Counted from the stretch's first letter, positions 36,641 to 45,550 are shown. The stretch is 64,000 nt of DNA from Lysinibacillus contaminans (GCF_001278945.1 NZ_LGRV01000003.1:124001-188000), one strand, 5' to 3'. Program-made: numbers and translations. Notes: generated by a model from the sequence alone, not told the origin.

Positions 36641-39268
36641 ATGACAAAAGATAAGTTGCTATTACTAGACGGTAATAGCTTGGCGTACCGCGCGTTTTTT
36701 GCGTTGCCACTTTTAACGAATGATAGTGGAATTCACACAAATGCAGCGTATGGTTTTACGACGATGCTACAGAGGATATTAGAAGAAGAGAAACCGACAA
36801 AAATGTTGGTAGCATTCGATGCTGGCAAAACAACATTCCGTCACGATACGTTTACAGAATATAAGGGTGGACGTCAGAAAACGCCCCCAGAATTATCGGA
36901 GCAATTTCCGTATATTCGTAAGTTGATTGATGCATATGGGATTAAGCGTTATGAGCTTGAGATGTATGAGGCAGATGACATTATTGGTACATTGGCGAAA
37001 GAAGCGGCAACGCAAAATATGGACGTCATTATCGTATCAGGTGACCGCGACTTAACACAGCTTGCGACAGAGCAGGTAACTGTTTACATTACGAAAAAAG
37101 GTATTTCGGAAATTGAGAAAAATACACCTGCATTTATCGAAGAAAAGTACGGGTTAACACCATTACAAATAATTGATATGAAGGGCTTAATGGGTGATGC
37201 TTCAGATAATATCCCTGGCGTGCCGGGTGTCGGTGAAAAGACAGCGGTGAAATTATTAAAAGAGCATGGGTCAGTTGAGGCGCTTTATGAGGCAATCGAC
37301 ACGTTGAAAGCTTCAAAAATGAAAGAAAAGCTTGTGGCAAATGAAGAGCAGGCGCATATGAGTAAGAAGCTTGCAACAATTTTTACAGAGGCGCCAATCG
37401 AGGTGTCACTTGCAGACCTTGCCTATAACGGGCCTAATGAGGAAGAACTTATCAATGTGTGGCAGGAGCTTGGTTTTAAATCATTGATTGAGAAAAGTGA
37501 TTTTGTGGTCGAGGAAGAAGAACGAGCGCCGTTCGCATATGAAATTGTAGAAGATGTGAAGCCTGAACAGTTGAAAGATACGATGGCAGTACATGTAGAG
37601 CTTGAAGACGAGCATTACCATACTTGTCAGCAACTTGGACTGGCTCTAACGGATGGAACGGATACTTTTTATGTAACATTTGAGAATGCTGCCAAATCGG
37701 ATACACTCCGATTATGGTTAGAGGATGCGACGAAAACGAAGTATATGGCAGACTCTAAGGCATCTCAAGCAGCGTTAAAACGTGCTGGTATTAAACTTGC
37801 TGGTGTTGAATTTGATTTACTACTAGCTTCATACATTAATAATCCTGCACTTAGTGGTGATGATGTAGCGACACTAGCGAGAGATCTTGGTTACCGTGAT
37901 GTGCAAGCCAATGAATCCGTATACGGAAAAGGTGCAAAGCGTGCTGTACCAGAGCAAGATGTACTTGCTGAACATGTGAGCCGTAAAGCATTTGCTGTTT
38001 GGACACTGCAACCGAAACTTGAAACACTACTACGCGAAAACGAACAGTTTGATTTATATAAAAACCTTGAGCTGCCACTTGCTTCGATTTTAAGCGAGAT
38101 GGAAAGTGAAGGGATTACGGTCAACCGAGCAACGCTTGAAAAGATGGGCCAAGAGTTAGGTGAAAAGCTGACTGTCATTGAGCAGGATATTTATGCGGAA
38201 GCTGGCGAAGCATTTAACATTAATTCACCAAAGCAACTAGGGGTTATCCTCTTTGATAAACTAGGATTACCTGTTATTAAAAAGACAAAAACAGGTTATT
38301 CAACAGCGGCTGATGTATTAGAAAAATTAAAACCAGAGCATGCCATTATTGAGCATATCCTCTTGTATCGTCAATTAGGGAAGTTACAATCGACATATAT
38401 TGAAGGTCTATTAAAAGAAATTCATGAAGATGACGGGAAAGTGCATACGCGTTTCCAACAGGCATTAACGTCGACTGGTCGTTTAAGTTCTACCGACCCA
38501 AACTTACAAAACATCCCTGTCCGTTTAGAAGAAGGACGTAAAATTCGTCAAGCATTTGTGCCGTCGCATGAAAACTGGATATTGTTCTCTGCCGATTACT
38601 CACAAATCGAACTACGCGTACTTGCGCATATGTCAGAGGATAAAAACTTAGTGGAAGCTTTCCGTGAAGGAATGGATATTCATACACGTACGGCGATGGA
38701 CGTGTTCCACGTATCTGCAGATGAAGTGGATAGCGATATGCGTCGTGCAGCAAAGGCTGTTAACTTTGGGATTGTGTACGGTATCAGTGATTATGGCTTG
38801 TCACAAAACTTAGACATCACACGTAAAGAGGCGGCGATATTTATTGAGAAATATTTGGCGAGCTTCCCTGGTGTAAAGGGTTATATGGACAATATCATAC
38901 AAGATGCGAAATTCAATGGCTTTGTGACGACAATTTTAAATCGACGTCGCTATTTACCGGATATTACGAGCTCTAATTTTAACCTACGTAGTTTTGCAGA
39001 ACGTACAGCGATGAATACGCCGATTCAAGGTTCGGCGGCCGATATTATTAAAAAAGCGATGATTGATATGGATGCACGCTTGAAAAAAGAAAATATGCAG
39101 GCGAAATTACTACTACAAGTGCACGATGAATTAATCTTCGAAGCACCACAGGAAGAATTAGCAATGCTAGAAAAAATCGTACCAGAAGTAATGGAAAATG
39201 CGATCGCGCTTGCCGTGCCATTAAAAGTGGATGTCAACTACGGTGCAACTTGGTACGAAGCAAAGTAA
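36641..39268 (+). CDS. polA: DNA polymerase I
   Basis: An 875-aa repair and Okazaki-fragment maturation polymerase. The 5'-3' exonuclease domain (1-~290) has LLLDGNSLAYRAFFAL, YEADDIIGTLA and GVPGVGEKTAVKLL. The 3'-5' exonuclease domain (~300-470) is inactive by sequence: the DxE motif reads VHVELED. The polymerase domain has motif A DYSQIELRVLAHMS, motif B RRAAKAVNFGIVYGIS and motif C QVHDELIFE. It heads the polA-mutM-coaE cluster; RBS CAGGAGGA. Confidence 0.98.
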   Translation: MTKDKLLLLDGNSLAYRAFFALPLLTNDSGIHTNAAYGFTTMLQRILEEEKPTKMLVAFDAGKTTFRHDTFTEYKGGRQKTPPELSEQFPYIRKLIDAYGIKRYELEMYEADDIIGTLAKEAATQNMDVIIVSGDRDLTQLATEQVTVYITKKGISEIEKNTPAFIEEKYGLTPLQIIDMKGLMGDASDNIPGVPGVGEKTAVKLLKEHGSVEALYEAIDTLKASKMKEKLVANEEQAHMSKKLATIFTEAPIEVSLADLAYNGPNEEELINVWQELGFKSLIEKSDFVVEEEERAPFAYEIVEDVKPEQLKDTMAVHVELEDEHYHTCQQLGLALTDGTDTFYVTFENAAKSDTLRLWLEDATKTKYMADSKASQAALKRAGIKLAGVEFDLLLASYINNPALSGDDVATLARDLGYRDVQANESVYGKGAKRAVPEQDVLAEHVSRKAFAVWTLQPKLETLLRENEQFDLYKNLELPLASILSEMESEGITVNRATLEKMGQELGEKLTVIEQDIYAEAGEAFNINSPKQLGVILFDKLGLPVIKKTKTGYSTAADVLEKLKPEHAIIEHILLYRQLGKLQSTYIEGLLKEIHEDDGKVHTRFQQALTSTGRLSSTDPNLQNIPVRLEEGRKIRQAFVPSHENWILFSADYSQIELRVLAHMSEDKNLVEAFREGMDIHTRTAMDVFHVSADEVDSDMRRAAKAVNFGIVYGISDYGLSQNLDITRKEAAIFIEKYLASFPGVKGYMDNIIQDAKFNGFVTTILNRRRYLPDITSSNFNLRSFAERTAMNTPIQGSAADIIKKAMIDMDARLKKENMQAKLLLQVHDELIFEAPQEELAMLEKIVPEVMENAIALAVPLKVDVNYGATWYEAK

Positions 39269-39281
39269 GGAGGCAGAGTGT

Positions 39282-40154
39282 ATGCCTGAATTACCAGAGG
39301 TAGAAGGTGTCGTAAGGGCATTAAAACCAGAAATTGAGGGCAAAACAATAGAAAGTGTCGAGCTTTCAGAGACGATTCGCTTATCTTTTAGTGAGGGTAA
39401 GCAATGTATCGTCAAACAAGCTGAGCCTGATGCATTTGAAGCGGTACTTGCCGATACAACAATTACGAAAGTTGTGCGTCGGTCAAAATATATTTTTTTT
39501 CATTTGTTAAAAGAAGATGTGCCATATTTTTTAGTGAGTCATTTAGGAATGACAGGCGCGTGGTTTGTCGTTGATTCCCCGGATGATATTAGTGAGGCAA
39601 AATTTAAAAAGCATATTCATGCGACGTTTCATTTAACGGATGGTCGATTTTTAATTTATTCGGATATCCGACGTTTTGGGGAACTACGTTTTTTAGCGAA
39701 TTTGGAGGATCATGCACCCCTAACCAAAATGGCCCCAGAGCCATTTGATGAGGAAGCTAGTGATTATTTCATTGCGAAAACTCTTTTGCCAAAATACGAG
39801 AAAAAGGCTATCAAAGAAGTAATTATGGATGGGCAAGTAATATCAGGTTGTGGCAATATTTACGCAACTGAAGCGTTATTCACAGAGAGGATTCACCCTG
39901 CACGTAAAGTGAATCGCATTAGTGAAAAGCGTAAACGAGCGCTATTTGATGCAGTTGTAGCTGTATTGCGTAAAAGTATTGAAGCGGGTGGCTCGACGAT
40001 TTCAGATTACCGTAATATTAACGGCGAGGCTGGTAGTATGCAAAATCGGCTACAAATGTACGGCAAAAAGGTGTGCCCAGCGTGTGGGACACCAACGAGT
40101 CAAATGACAATTGGGGGACGCACGTCTGTCTTTTGTCCAAATTGTCAACATTAA
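39282..40154 (+). CDS. mutM: formamidopyrimidine-DNA glycosylase
   Basis: Removes 8-oxoguanine and ring-opened purines and nicks the abasic site. The 290-aa protein starts with the catalytic PELPEVEGVVRAL (Pro2 nucleophile, Glu3) and has the Lys of RRSKYIFFHL. A helix-two-turn-helix region follows, then the C-terminal zinc finger with two CxxC pairs (CPACGTPT, FCPNCQ) and the DNA-binding GGRTSVF loop. ATG 39282 follows TAAGGAGG; the longer frame that overlaps polA is rejected because Pro2 must follow the start. Confidence 0.97.
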   Translation: MPELPEVEGVVRALKPEIEGKTIESVELSETIRLSFSEGKQCIVKQAEPDAFEAVLADTTITKVVRRSKYIFFHLLKEDVPYFLVSHLGMTGAWFVVDSPDDISEAKFKKHIHATFHLTDGRFLIYSDIRRFGELRFLANLEDHAPLTKMAPEPFDEEASDYFIAKTLLPKYEKKAIKEVIMDGQVISGCGNIYATEALFTERIHPARKVNRISEKRKRALFDAVVAVLRKSIEAGGSTISDYRNINGEAGSMQNRLQMYGKKVCPACGTPTSQMTIGGRTSVFCPNCQH

Positions 40155-40168
40155 AGGGGATTTAGCTT

Positions 40169-40762
40169 ATGATTATCGGATTAACAGGCAGTATTGCAAG
40201 CGGAAAAAGTACAGTAGCGAAAATGATGAAGGAACTTGGCCTACCTATTGTTGATGCGGATGTTGTCGCACGTGTCGTGGTAGAACCAGGTACTGAGACG
40301 CTCGGAATAATTGCTCAAAACTTTGGGGAAGATATTTTACTTGAAGATGGCAATTTAAATCGGGCGAAACTTGGCGATATTATTTTTCACGAACCTGCTA
40401 AACGAAAAATCTTAAATGATATCATGCACCCGGCTATTCGTGCGGAAATGATCCGTCAACGTGATGCATTATTAGCAGCAGGCGAAAAGCATGTCGTGAT
40501 GGATATTCCATTGTTATTTGAAAGTAAATTACAACATTTTGTTGAGCGCATTTTAGTTGTGTCGGTCAAAGAAGAAGTGCAACTACAACGTTTAATGGAA
40601 CGTAACGCATTATCTAAAGAAGATGCACTTGCTCGCATTCATTCGCAATTGCCAGTTTCTGTGAAGGAAAAGGGTGCACACGCCGTTATTTACAATAATG
40701 AAAAGCTAGAACAAACGAAGGAGCAACTGGAAAAAATCCTTACTCATTGGGAAGTTATATAG
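40169..40762 (+). CDS. coaE: dephospho-CoA kinase
   Basis: The last step of CoA synthesis, phosphorylating the ribose 3'-OH of dephospho-CoA. The 197-aa P-loop kinase has GLTGSIASGKSTVA at the N-terminus, IVDADVVAR (the catalytic/CoA-site Asp), VVMDIPLLFE and a lid region with QLQRLMERN. It lies 14 nt after mutM with an AAAGGGGA RBS. Confidence 0.96.
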   Translation: MIIGLTGSIASGKSTVAKMMKELGLPIVDADVVARVVVEPGTETLGIIAQNFGEDILLEDGNLNRAKLGDIIFHEPAKRKILNDIMHPAIRAEMIRQRDALLAAGEKHVVMDIPLLFESKLQHFVERILVVSVKEEVQLQRLMERNALSKEDALARIHSQLPVSVKEKGAHAVIYNNEKLEQTKEQLEKILTHWEVI

Positions 40763-40768
40763 TTTAGG

Positions 40769-40805
40769 TGCGTAGCGAAAAATCATCGCTATGCATTTTT
40801 TTTTA
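40769..40805 (+). terminator. intrinsic terminator after polA-mutM-coaE
   Basis: TGCGTAGCGA and TCGCTATGCA form a 10-bp stem (one G-U) followed by T9. Confidence 0.9.
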
Positions 40806-40916
40806 TGCATTTCGACGAAAAATAAGCATAAACTTTGAGGGTATTATGTTCGCTTTATTTGTCAGAATAAAAGAACTTTTTTAATGTGAGTATTTAATGT
40901 TCATCTTTTTTAAAAT

Positions 40917-40927
40917 TGTGTTATACT
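40917..40927 (+). promoter_or_regulatory. CcpN-type operator overlapping the gapB -10
   Basis: TGTGTTATACT fits the B. subtilis CcpN consensus TRTGHYATAYW at all positions. It contains an extended -10 (TG-T-TATACT, -10 at 40922-40927), so a bound repressor would cover the promoter. CcpN represses gapB in the presence of glucose in B. subtilis. Confidence 0.6.
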
Positions 40928-40981
40928 AATTTCGTATAGTATATAACTAATATGAAAACGTATTCACAGGAGGATTTACAA

Positions 40982-42004
40982 ATGACAGTATCTATTGCTA
41001 TTAATGGTTTCGGACGTATCGGACGTATGGTTTTCCGTCAAGCGATCGTACAAAAGGATTTAAATATCGTTGCGATTAACGCCAGCTATCCAGCTGAAAC
41101 GTTAGCACATTTGATTAAGTATGACACAAATCACGGAACATTCGAAGGTACAATTGAAACAGCAGGCGATGCACTATTGGTAAATGGTAAGCGCGTACAA
41201 ATTATTAGCGAACGTGACCCACTACAATTACCATGGGCTGCAATGGGCGTAGATATCGTTATTGAAGCAACTGGTAAATTCAACGAACGTGAAAAAGCGG
41301 CAATGCACATAGAAGCAGGCGCAAAAAAAGTTATCTTAACAGCACCAGGTAAAAACGAAGATATCACTGTTGTATTAGGTGTAAACGACGAATTACTTGA
41401 TATTGAAAAACATGACGTGATTTCAAACGCTTCTTGTACAACAAACTGCTTAGCACCAGTAGCAAAAGTATTAAACGACACATTTGGCATTAACAACGGT
41501 TTAATGACAACGGTTCATTCATACACAAACGACCAAAAGAATCTTGATAACCCGCATAAAGACTTACGTCGAGCGCGTGGTTGTGCACAATCAATCATCC
41601 CGACATCAACGGGTGCTGCAAAAGCTTTAAGACTAGTATTACCAGAGCTAGATGGCAAGATTCATGGTATGGCACTACGTGTTCCAACTCCAAACGTATC
41701 CCTAGTAGATCTTGTTGTGGATTTAGATACTGATGTAACAGTGGAATCAGTCAATGCTGCATTTAAAAAAGCAGCCGCTGAAGGTCCGATGAAAGGTATT
41801 TTAGACTTCACAATGGAACCACTTGTATCGTCTGACTTCAATACAACAACTTTCTCATCTACAGTAGATGGTCTTTCTACAATCGTTATGGCTAGCCGTA
41901 AAGTGAAAGTACTAGCTTGGTACGATAATGAGTGGGGCTACTCTGCACGTGTAGTGGATCTTGCGAAAAAAGTTTCAAAAGCTCTAACAGCAGTAAACGC
42001 TTAA
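40982..42004 (+). CDS. gapB: glyceraldehyde-3-phosphate dehydrogenase, gluconeogenic GapB type
   Basis: Interconverts glyceraldehyde 3-phosphate and 1,3-bisphosphoglycerate. The 340-aa enzyme has INGFGRIGRMVFRQ and the catalytic Cys152 in SNASCTTNCLAPVAK, then the His-containing VHSYTNDQKNLDNPH. Position 32-34 reads INASYP instead of the NDL motif typical of NAD-specific glycolytic GapA. This residue change, the length, the synteny (coaE-gapB-nrdR) and the CcpN-like box support an NADP-preferring gluconeogenic GapB. ATG 40982 follows AGGAGGA; the frame from 40952 lacks an RBS. Confidence 0.94.
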   Translation: MTVSIAINGFGRIGRMVFRQAIVQKDLNIVAINASYPAETLAHLIKYDTNHGTFEGTIETAGDALLVNGKRVQIISERDPLQLPWAAMGVDIVIEATGKFNEREKAAMHIEAGAKKVILTAPGKNEDITVVLGVNDELLDIEKHDVISNASCTTNCLAPVAKVLNDTFGINNGLMTTVHSYTNDQKNLDNPHKDLRRARGCAQSIIPTSTGAAKALRLVLPELDGKIHGMALRVPTPNVSLVDLVVDLDTDVTVESVNAAFKKAAAEGPMKGILDFTMEPLVSSDFNTTTFSSTVDGLSTIVMASRKVKVLAWYDNEWGYSARVVDLAKKVSKALTAVNA

Positions 42005-42018
42005 TACGTAGAATTTAA

Positions 42019-42054
42019 ACACACTGAAATCTTCTCGATTTCAGTGTGTTTTTT
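42019..42054 (+). terminator. intrinsic terminator after gapB
   Basis: ACACACTGAAAT and ATTTCAGTGTGT form a 12-bp stem with a CTTCTCG loop, then T6. Confidence 0.92.
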
Positions 42055-42096
42055 CGTGTGAATTAGTTGGTGAAATATACAATTTGCTATAGAGCG

Positions 42097-42180
42097 TGCA
42101 TAATAGAAGGTAAGTTGTGCATGATTGCCATGAGTAAATGCATGATAGAAACATGTTGGTGTATGATTGACGTGCTTTCT
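42097..42180. repeat. four-unit direct-repeat array with exact 21-bp period
   Basis: TGCATAATAG (42097), TGCATGATTG (42118), TGCATGATAG (42139) and TGTATGATTG (42160) start exactly 21 bp apart; a degenerate fifth unit may start at 42181. The conserved core is about 10 bp and the remaining 11 bp of each unit vary. The array lies between the gapB terminator and the nrdR promoter. A 78-codon frame across it encodes five Cys-led heptads but has no RBS, so coding is unlikely. Confidence 0.75.
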
Positions 42181-42198
42181 TGTTGTATAAGGTCGATA

Positions 42199-42216
42199 GG
42201 AAGTGACTTAACTTCC
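42199..42216. promoter_or_regulatory. small inverted repeat upstream of nrdR promoter
   Basis: GGAAGT and ACTTCC around six bases, 17 bp ahead of the -35 element. Possible operator; low specificity. Confidence 0.3.
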
Positions 42217-42232
42217 GAAAAAGAAAGTGATT

Positions 42233-42260
42233 TTGTCCACGGGGGAAATTTTGTTATAAT
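42233..42260 (+). promoter_or_regulatory. sigma-A promoter of nrdR-dnaB-dnaI
   Basis: TTGTCC (42233-42238), 16 nt, TATAAT (42255-42260) with an upstream TG (extended -10). Confidence 0.7.
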
Positions 42261-42299
42261 AGAAATACTAAATTGTAGGAAAATCAGGGGAGTAAATAT

Positions 42300-42767
42300 A
42301 TGAGATGTCCATCTTGCCAATTTAACGGAACACGTGTAGTAGATTCGAGGCCTGTAGATGATAATAAAGAAATACGTAGACGTCGTGAATGTGAGTCGTG
42401 TGGTTTCCGTTTTACAACGTTTGAAAAAATTGAAGAAACGCCATTAGTCGTTGTGAAAAAAGAAGGGTCACGCGAGGAGTTTAGCCGAGAAAAAGTACTG
42501 CGTGGTTTAATTCGCGCGTGCGAAAAACGTCCTGTCTCACTTGAAGTGTTAGAGGGAATGGTACTTTCAATTGAAAAAGATTTACGCCGTATCGGTAATG
42601 CAGAAGTGCGTTCTGAGGATGTTGGTGAAATGGTGATGGATCGCTTAGCGAAAATTGATGAGGTTGCTTATGTACGCTTTGCATCTGTCTATCGTCAATT
42701 TAAGGATATCAACGTATTCATTGAGGAATTAAAAGAAATTATCCAACGACAAACTGAGCAAAAATAA
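42300..42767 (+). CDS. nrdR: transcriptional repressor NrdR
   Basis: An ATP/dATP-sensing repressor of ribonucleotide reductase genes. The 155-aa protein has an N-terminal zinc ribbon (Cys3, Cys6, Cys31, Cys34), [20 protein letters not shown] as the DNA-contact region, and an ATP-cone domain (~50-140) starting [20 protein letters not shown]. It is the first gene of an operon with dnaB and dnaI, linking dNTP supply to replication initiation as in B. subtilis. Confidence 0.97.
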   Translation: MRCPSCQFNGTRVVDSRPVDDNKEIRRRRECESCGFRFTTFEKIEETPLVVVKKEGSREEFSREKVLRGLIRACEKRPVSLEVLEGMVLSIEKDLRRIGNAEVRSEDVGEMVMDRLAKIDEVAYVRFASVYRQFKDINVFIEELKEIIQRQTEQK

Positions 42768-42788
42768 TGTGGCAAAAAGAGAGGATGA

Positions 42789-44171
42789 ATGGCGTTGATT
42801 CATTTGTATAAGGAGTTACAGCCATCGGATACTTTTGACATTCGCTTACCTCATGCGCTTTCAACGCAGGAACGTCAGCTGGTGACACTGTTTTATCAGC
42901 CATTAACTGGTGCTGAGCCGATTAGTTTGTATTTGACGTTATGGGCTGAGGCCGAGCAAATGAAGTCACAACATCTATCGCATTATTATTTAATGAATGT
43001 GCTTGGGATGCCAATTGGCAAAGTGTTTGAGGCGCGAGTTGCTTTAGAGGCAATTGGTTTGTTACGTACGTGGAAAAAAGAAAGTGAAGAACAGCGTTCC
43101 TTTTTATATGAACTAGCACGTCCACTTGATGCAGACAGCTTTTTGAAGGACCCGCTTTTGTCGATGTTTTTATTTAGTAAAATAGGAGAACAGGCGTATC
43201 GTAAGTTGCGTCAGCGCTTTATTTTACCGGCAAGAGAGGCGGAATACAAGGATGTATCGCGTGCTTTTATTGATGTTTATAAGCCAGTGAATACGAATAT
43301 TCCAGCTGATTTACAAAGTGATGATGGCTTAAAAGTAAAGCCTCAAAAAGCATATCCTTTCTACTTTGAACAGTTCGACTTTAATTTATTACAAGCAGGG
43401 CTGTCTGAGCAGTTGGTACCGTCGAGTTTGCTGACACTTGAGGTGCGTGAAGCGATTGCGAAGCTTGCCTTCTTATATAATTTAACGGCGTTGGATATGC
43501 AAAAGGTCGTTATTTTAGCTCTCGATGATGATTTAGGTATTTCATTGGAACGATTGCGTAAGGCAGCAGCTGATTATTATAAGCTGACAGTTTCTAAGGA
43601 ACCACCGAAACTTGCGCGTGTTTATGATACGCCGAGTGTCGAGGATACAGCCCAAATGACAAAGGATCAGGAATTGCAACATTATTTAGAGACAACACCG
43701 CCCGTACAAGTATTACGCGATATCAATAACGGCAAAGAGCCGCTACAAACATCTGTCCAGCTTGCGGATAGCTTAATTGTGCAACACGGCATGCCTGTTG
43801 GCGTAGTTAACGCGCTGCTAGAGTACGTTATGTTGACAACTGACATGAAGTTGCCGAAAAAATATGTAGAAACAATTGCTGACCATTGGGTGCGAAAAAA
43901 TTTGCAAACAGCTAAAGAGGCAATGGAGCTTGCACGCAAAGAGCATGATAAATATACGGCTTGGAAAAACAAGCCGCAAACACCAAGTAAAACTAATAAT
44001 TATACAAAAGGACGCTCGACTAATCGCCGTGAGGAAAAAGTGCCCGATTGGTTTTATAAGCGTAATGAAAAATCAGAAGAAGTACCGGCAGACAAGACAA
44101 GTACAGGCGGAACGGATTTTGAAAAAGAACGTCAAAAAATATTAGACAAGTTAGGCAATCAACAAAAGTAA
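42789..44171 (+). CDS. dnaB: replication initiation and membrane attachment protein DnaB
   Basis: The Firmicute-specific helicase co-loader (unrelated to E. coli DnaB). The 460-aa protein has an N-terminal DnaB/DnaD DDBH1-like domain (~1-300). The second DDBH2 domain (~310-400) contains LIVQHGMPVGVVNALLEYVM, then DHWVRKNLQTAKEAMELARK, the DnaD-like YxxxIxxxW-type region. The C-terminal tail (~400-460) is Lys/Asn-rich and probably disordered. It sits between nrdR and dnaI and works with DnaD and DnaI to load DnaC at oriC and restarted forks. Confidence 0.93.
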   Translation: MALIHLYKELQPSDTFDIRLPHALSTQERQLVTLFYQPLTGAEPISLYLTLWAEAEQMKSQHLSHYYLMNVLGMPIGKVFEARVALEAIGLLRTWKKESEEQRSFLYELARPLDADSFLKDPLLSMFLFSKIGEQAYRKLRQRFILPAREAEYKDVSRAFIDVYKPVNTNIPADLQSDDGLKVKPQKAYPFYFEQFDFNLLQAGLSEQLVPSSLLTLEVREAIAKLAFLYNLTALDMQKVVILALDDDLGISLERLRKAAADYYKLTVSKEPPKLARVYDTPSVEDTAQMTKDQELQHYLETTPPVQVLRDINNGKEPLQTSVQLADSLIVQHGMPVGVVNALLEYVMLTTDMKLPKKYVETIADHWVRKNLQTAKEAMELARKEHDKYTAWKNKPQTPSKTNNYTKGRSTNRREEKVPDWFYKRNEKSEEVPADKTSTGGTDFEKERQKILDKLGNQQK

Positions 44172-44186
44172 GGTAGGTGAATAACC

Positions 44187-45125
44187 ATCGAACCAATTAA
44201 TGGACCGCTACAGCGCGCAGTAAAAGTACCATCTTTTAAAGAACGCTACGAGGCGATGCGTCGAGAAATTTTAGAAAATCCACGTGTGCAGGCTTTTTTA
44301 GCTGAACATATGGAGGAATTGAGCTATGACGCAATTGAACGCAATTTGCCAAAATTACAAGAATTTATTAATCAATCAACGGAATGTTGCGGCTGTGACA
44401 ATACGGCTCATTGCACAAATTACTTAAAAGGCTTTATTCCGAAGTTGCGCACAGTACGAAATACAGTGGAAATCGATTATGTACGCTGTGAGCAAAAAAT
44501 ACGTGAGGATGATCGCCGTGATGTCGCTAATATGATTGCAAGTATGCATATGCCAAAAGATGTGCTACAAGCGACAATAGGTGATTTATTCATTGATGAT
44601 TATTCACGTGTAGATATTGCAAATCGTGCTGCTGATTTTGTACAAAAAACGCGTGAAACAGGAGTATTACCGACAAAGGGCTTTTATCTATATGGTCAGT
44701 TTGGCGTTGGTAAATCATTTGTTTTAGGTGCACTAGCAAATGAGCTTGCGACGCTTAAAGTGAAATCTGTAGTCGTGTTTGTACCAGAATTTTTACGAGA
44801 AATGAAAAATGCTATTGGTGATAATACGTTGCAAGAGAAAGTTGATTACGTGAAAAAAGCACCTGTACTGATGCTCGATGATTTAGGAGCGGAAACGATG
44901 TCGGCTTGGACACGTGATGAAATACTCGGGACAATTTTTCATTATCGTATGGCCGAGCAATTGCCGACTTTTATTACGTCGAACTTTAATTATGATGAGC
45001 TAGAGCATCATTTAGCACAATCACAAAAGGGCGATTTAGAGGTCGTGAAAGCGGCGCGTATTATGGAGCGCATTAAGGCGATTACCGAGCCCGTTCAAAT
45101 GGGTGGGAAAAATCGCCGAGGGTAA
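44187..45125 (+). CDS. dnaI: primosomal helicase loader DnaI, probable AUC start
   Basis: An AAA+ ATPase that delivers the replicative helicase. No ATG, GTG or TTG lies before 44256, but an ATG 44256 start would delete ~23 residues of the helicase-binding domain. Starting at ATC 44187 gives 312 aa (B. subtilis DnaI is 311) and an N-terminus (I/M)-E-P-I-N-G-P-L-Q that parallels B. subtilis MEPIGRSLQ. GGTGA precedes it by 6 nt. Zinc site Cys66/67/69/75 region (CCGCDNTAHC), Walker A GQFGVGKSF (~169-177), Walker B VLMLDDLGAE, sensor TSNFNYDELE. The AUC start is inferred. Confidence 0.9.
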   Translation: MEPINGPLQRAVKVPSFKERYEAMRREILENPRVQAFLAEHMEELSYDAIERNLPKLQEFINQSTECCGCDNTAHCTNYLKGFIPKLRTVRNTVEIDYVRCEQKIREDDRRDVANMIASMHMPKDVLQATIGDLFIDDYSRVDIANRAADFVQKTRETGVLPTKGFYLYGQFGVGKSFVLGALANELATLKVKSVVVFVPEFLREMKNAIGDNTLQEKVDYVKKAPVLMLDDLGAETMSAWTRDEILGTIFHYRMAEQLPTFITSNFNYDELEHHLAQSQKGDLEVVKAARIMERIKAITEPVQMGGKNRRG

Positions 45126-45134
45126 TTTTGAAGG

Positions 45135-45163
45135 TTGCATTTTATGACAATCGAGCGTATACT
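45135..45163 (+). promoter_or_regulatory. promoter of the thrS T-box transcript
   Basis: TTGCAT (45135-45140), 17 nt, TATACT (45158-45163). Transcription would start near 45170, just ahead of the structured T-box leader. Confidence 0.65.
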
Positions 45164-45184
45164 GTCACATATAATATATATCAA

Positions 45185-45426
45185 TGAAATGCATTGATGA
45201 GGACATGAATCTTGTGTATCTGCTTTTAGAGAGGGAAGTCGCCGGCTGTAAGCTTCCTAGTATGAGCATATGATTTACTACCTACTGAGCAGCGAAAGGG
45301 AATAATCTTTCGCCGGTACTAGCCCGTTAGCTAGCCTTGAGCTTCGTCTGACTTTTTAGTCGGAAGGAAGAAGGGTGGAACCACGAGCATACGCTTCGTC
45401 CCTTTCGTTAGGGACGGGGCTTTTTT
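45185..45426 (+). promoter_or_regulatory. T-box riboswitch upstream of thrS
   Basis: The leader has the T-box sequence AGGGTGGAACCACG (45372-45385) that pairs with the tRNA acceptor end. It also has a stem I region with AGAGAGGGAAG and the GAGCAGC element, and a specifier region TTTACTACCTACTGAGC in which adjacent triplets ACT and ACC both encode threonine. It ends in an intrinsic terminator (45393-45426). Uncharged tRNA-Thr should stabilise the antiterminator and allow thrS transcription. Confidence 0.95.
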
Positions 45427-45427
45427 G
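45393..45427 (+). terminator. T-box terminator
   Basis: GCTTCGTCCCT and AGGGACGGGGC pair over 11 bp (with G-U) followed by T6; its 5' arm region is shared with the antiterminator next to the T-box sequence. Confidence 0.9.
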
Positions 45428-45550
45428 TTTTTCAGGCGATTTTTGAAGTAAGTCGCTTAACATCGGTGGTAAATCGCTCAACATAAGGCGAATACGAAAT
45501 TTCCGTCGCATCATGCATCACAATTAAACCTAAGAAGGAGTGCAAACAAA

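Noticed and set aside
42097-42201. The 21-bp repeats as a CRISPR array
   Set aside because: Only ~10 bp of each unit is conserved, spacers would be 11 bp, and no cas genes occur in the window.
42067-42303. A 78-codon plus-strand frame with five Cys-led seven-residue repeats (CIIEGKL, CMIAMSK, CMIETCW...)
   Set aside because: It has no ribosome-binding site, starts directly after the gapB terminator and runs into nrdR's start. The periodicity is explained at DNA level by the 21-bp repeat, and the minus strand is equally open.
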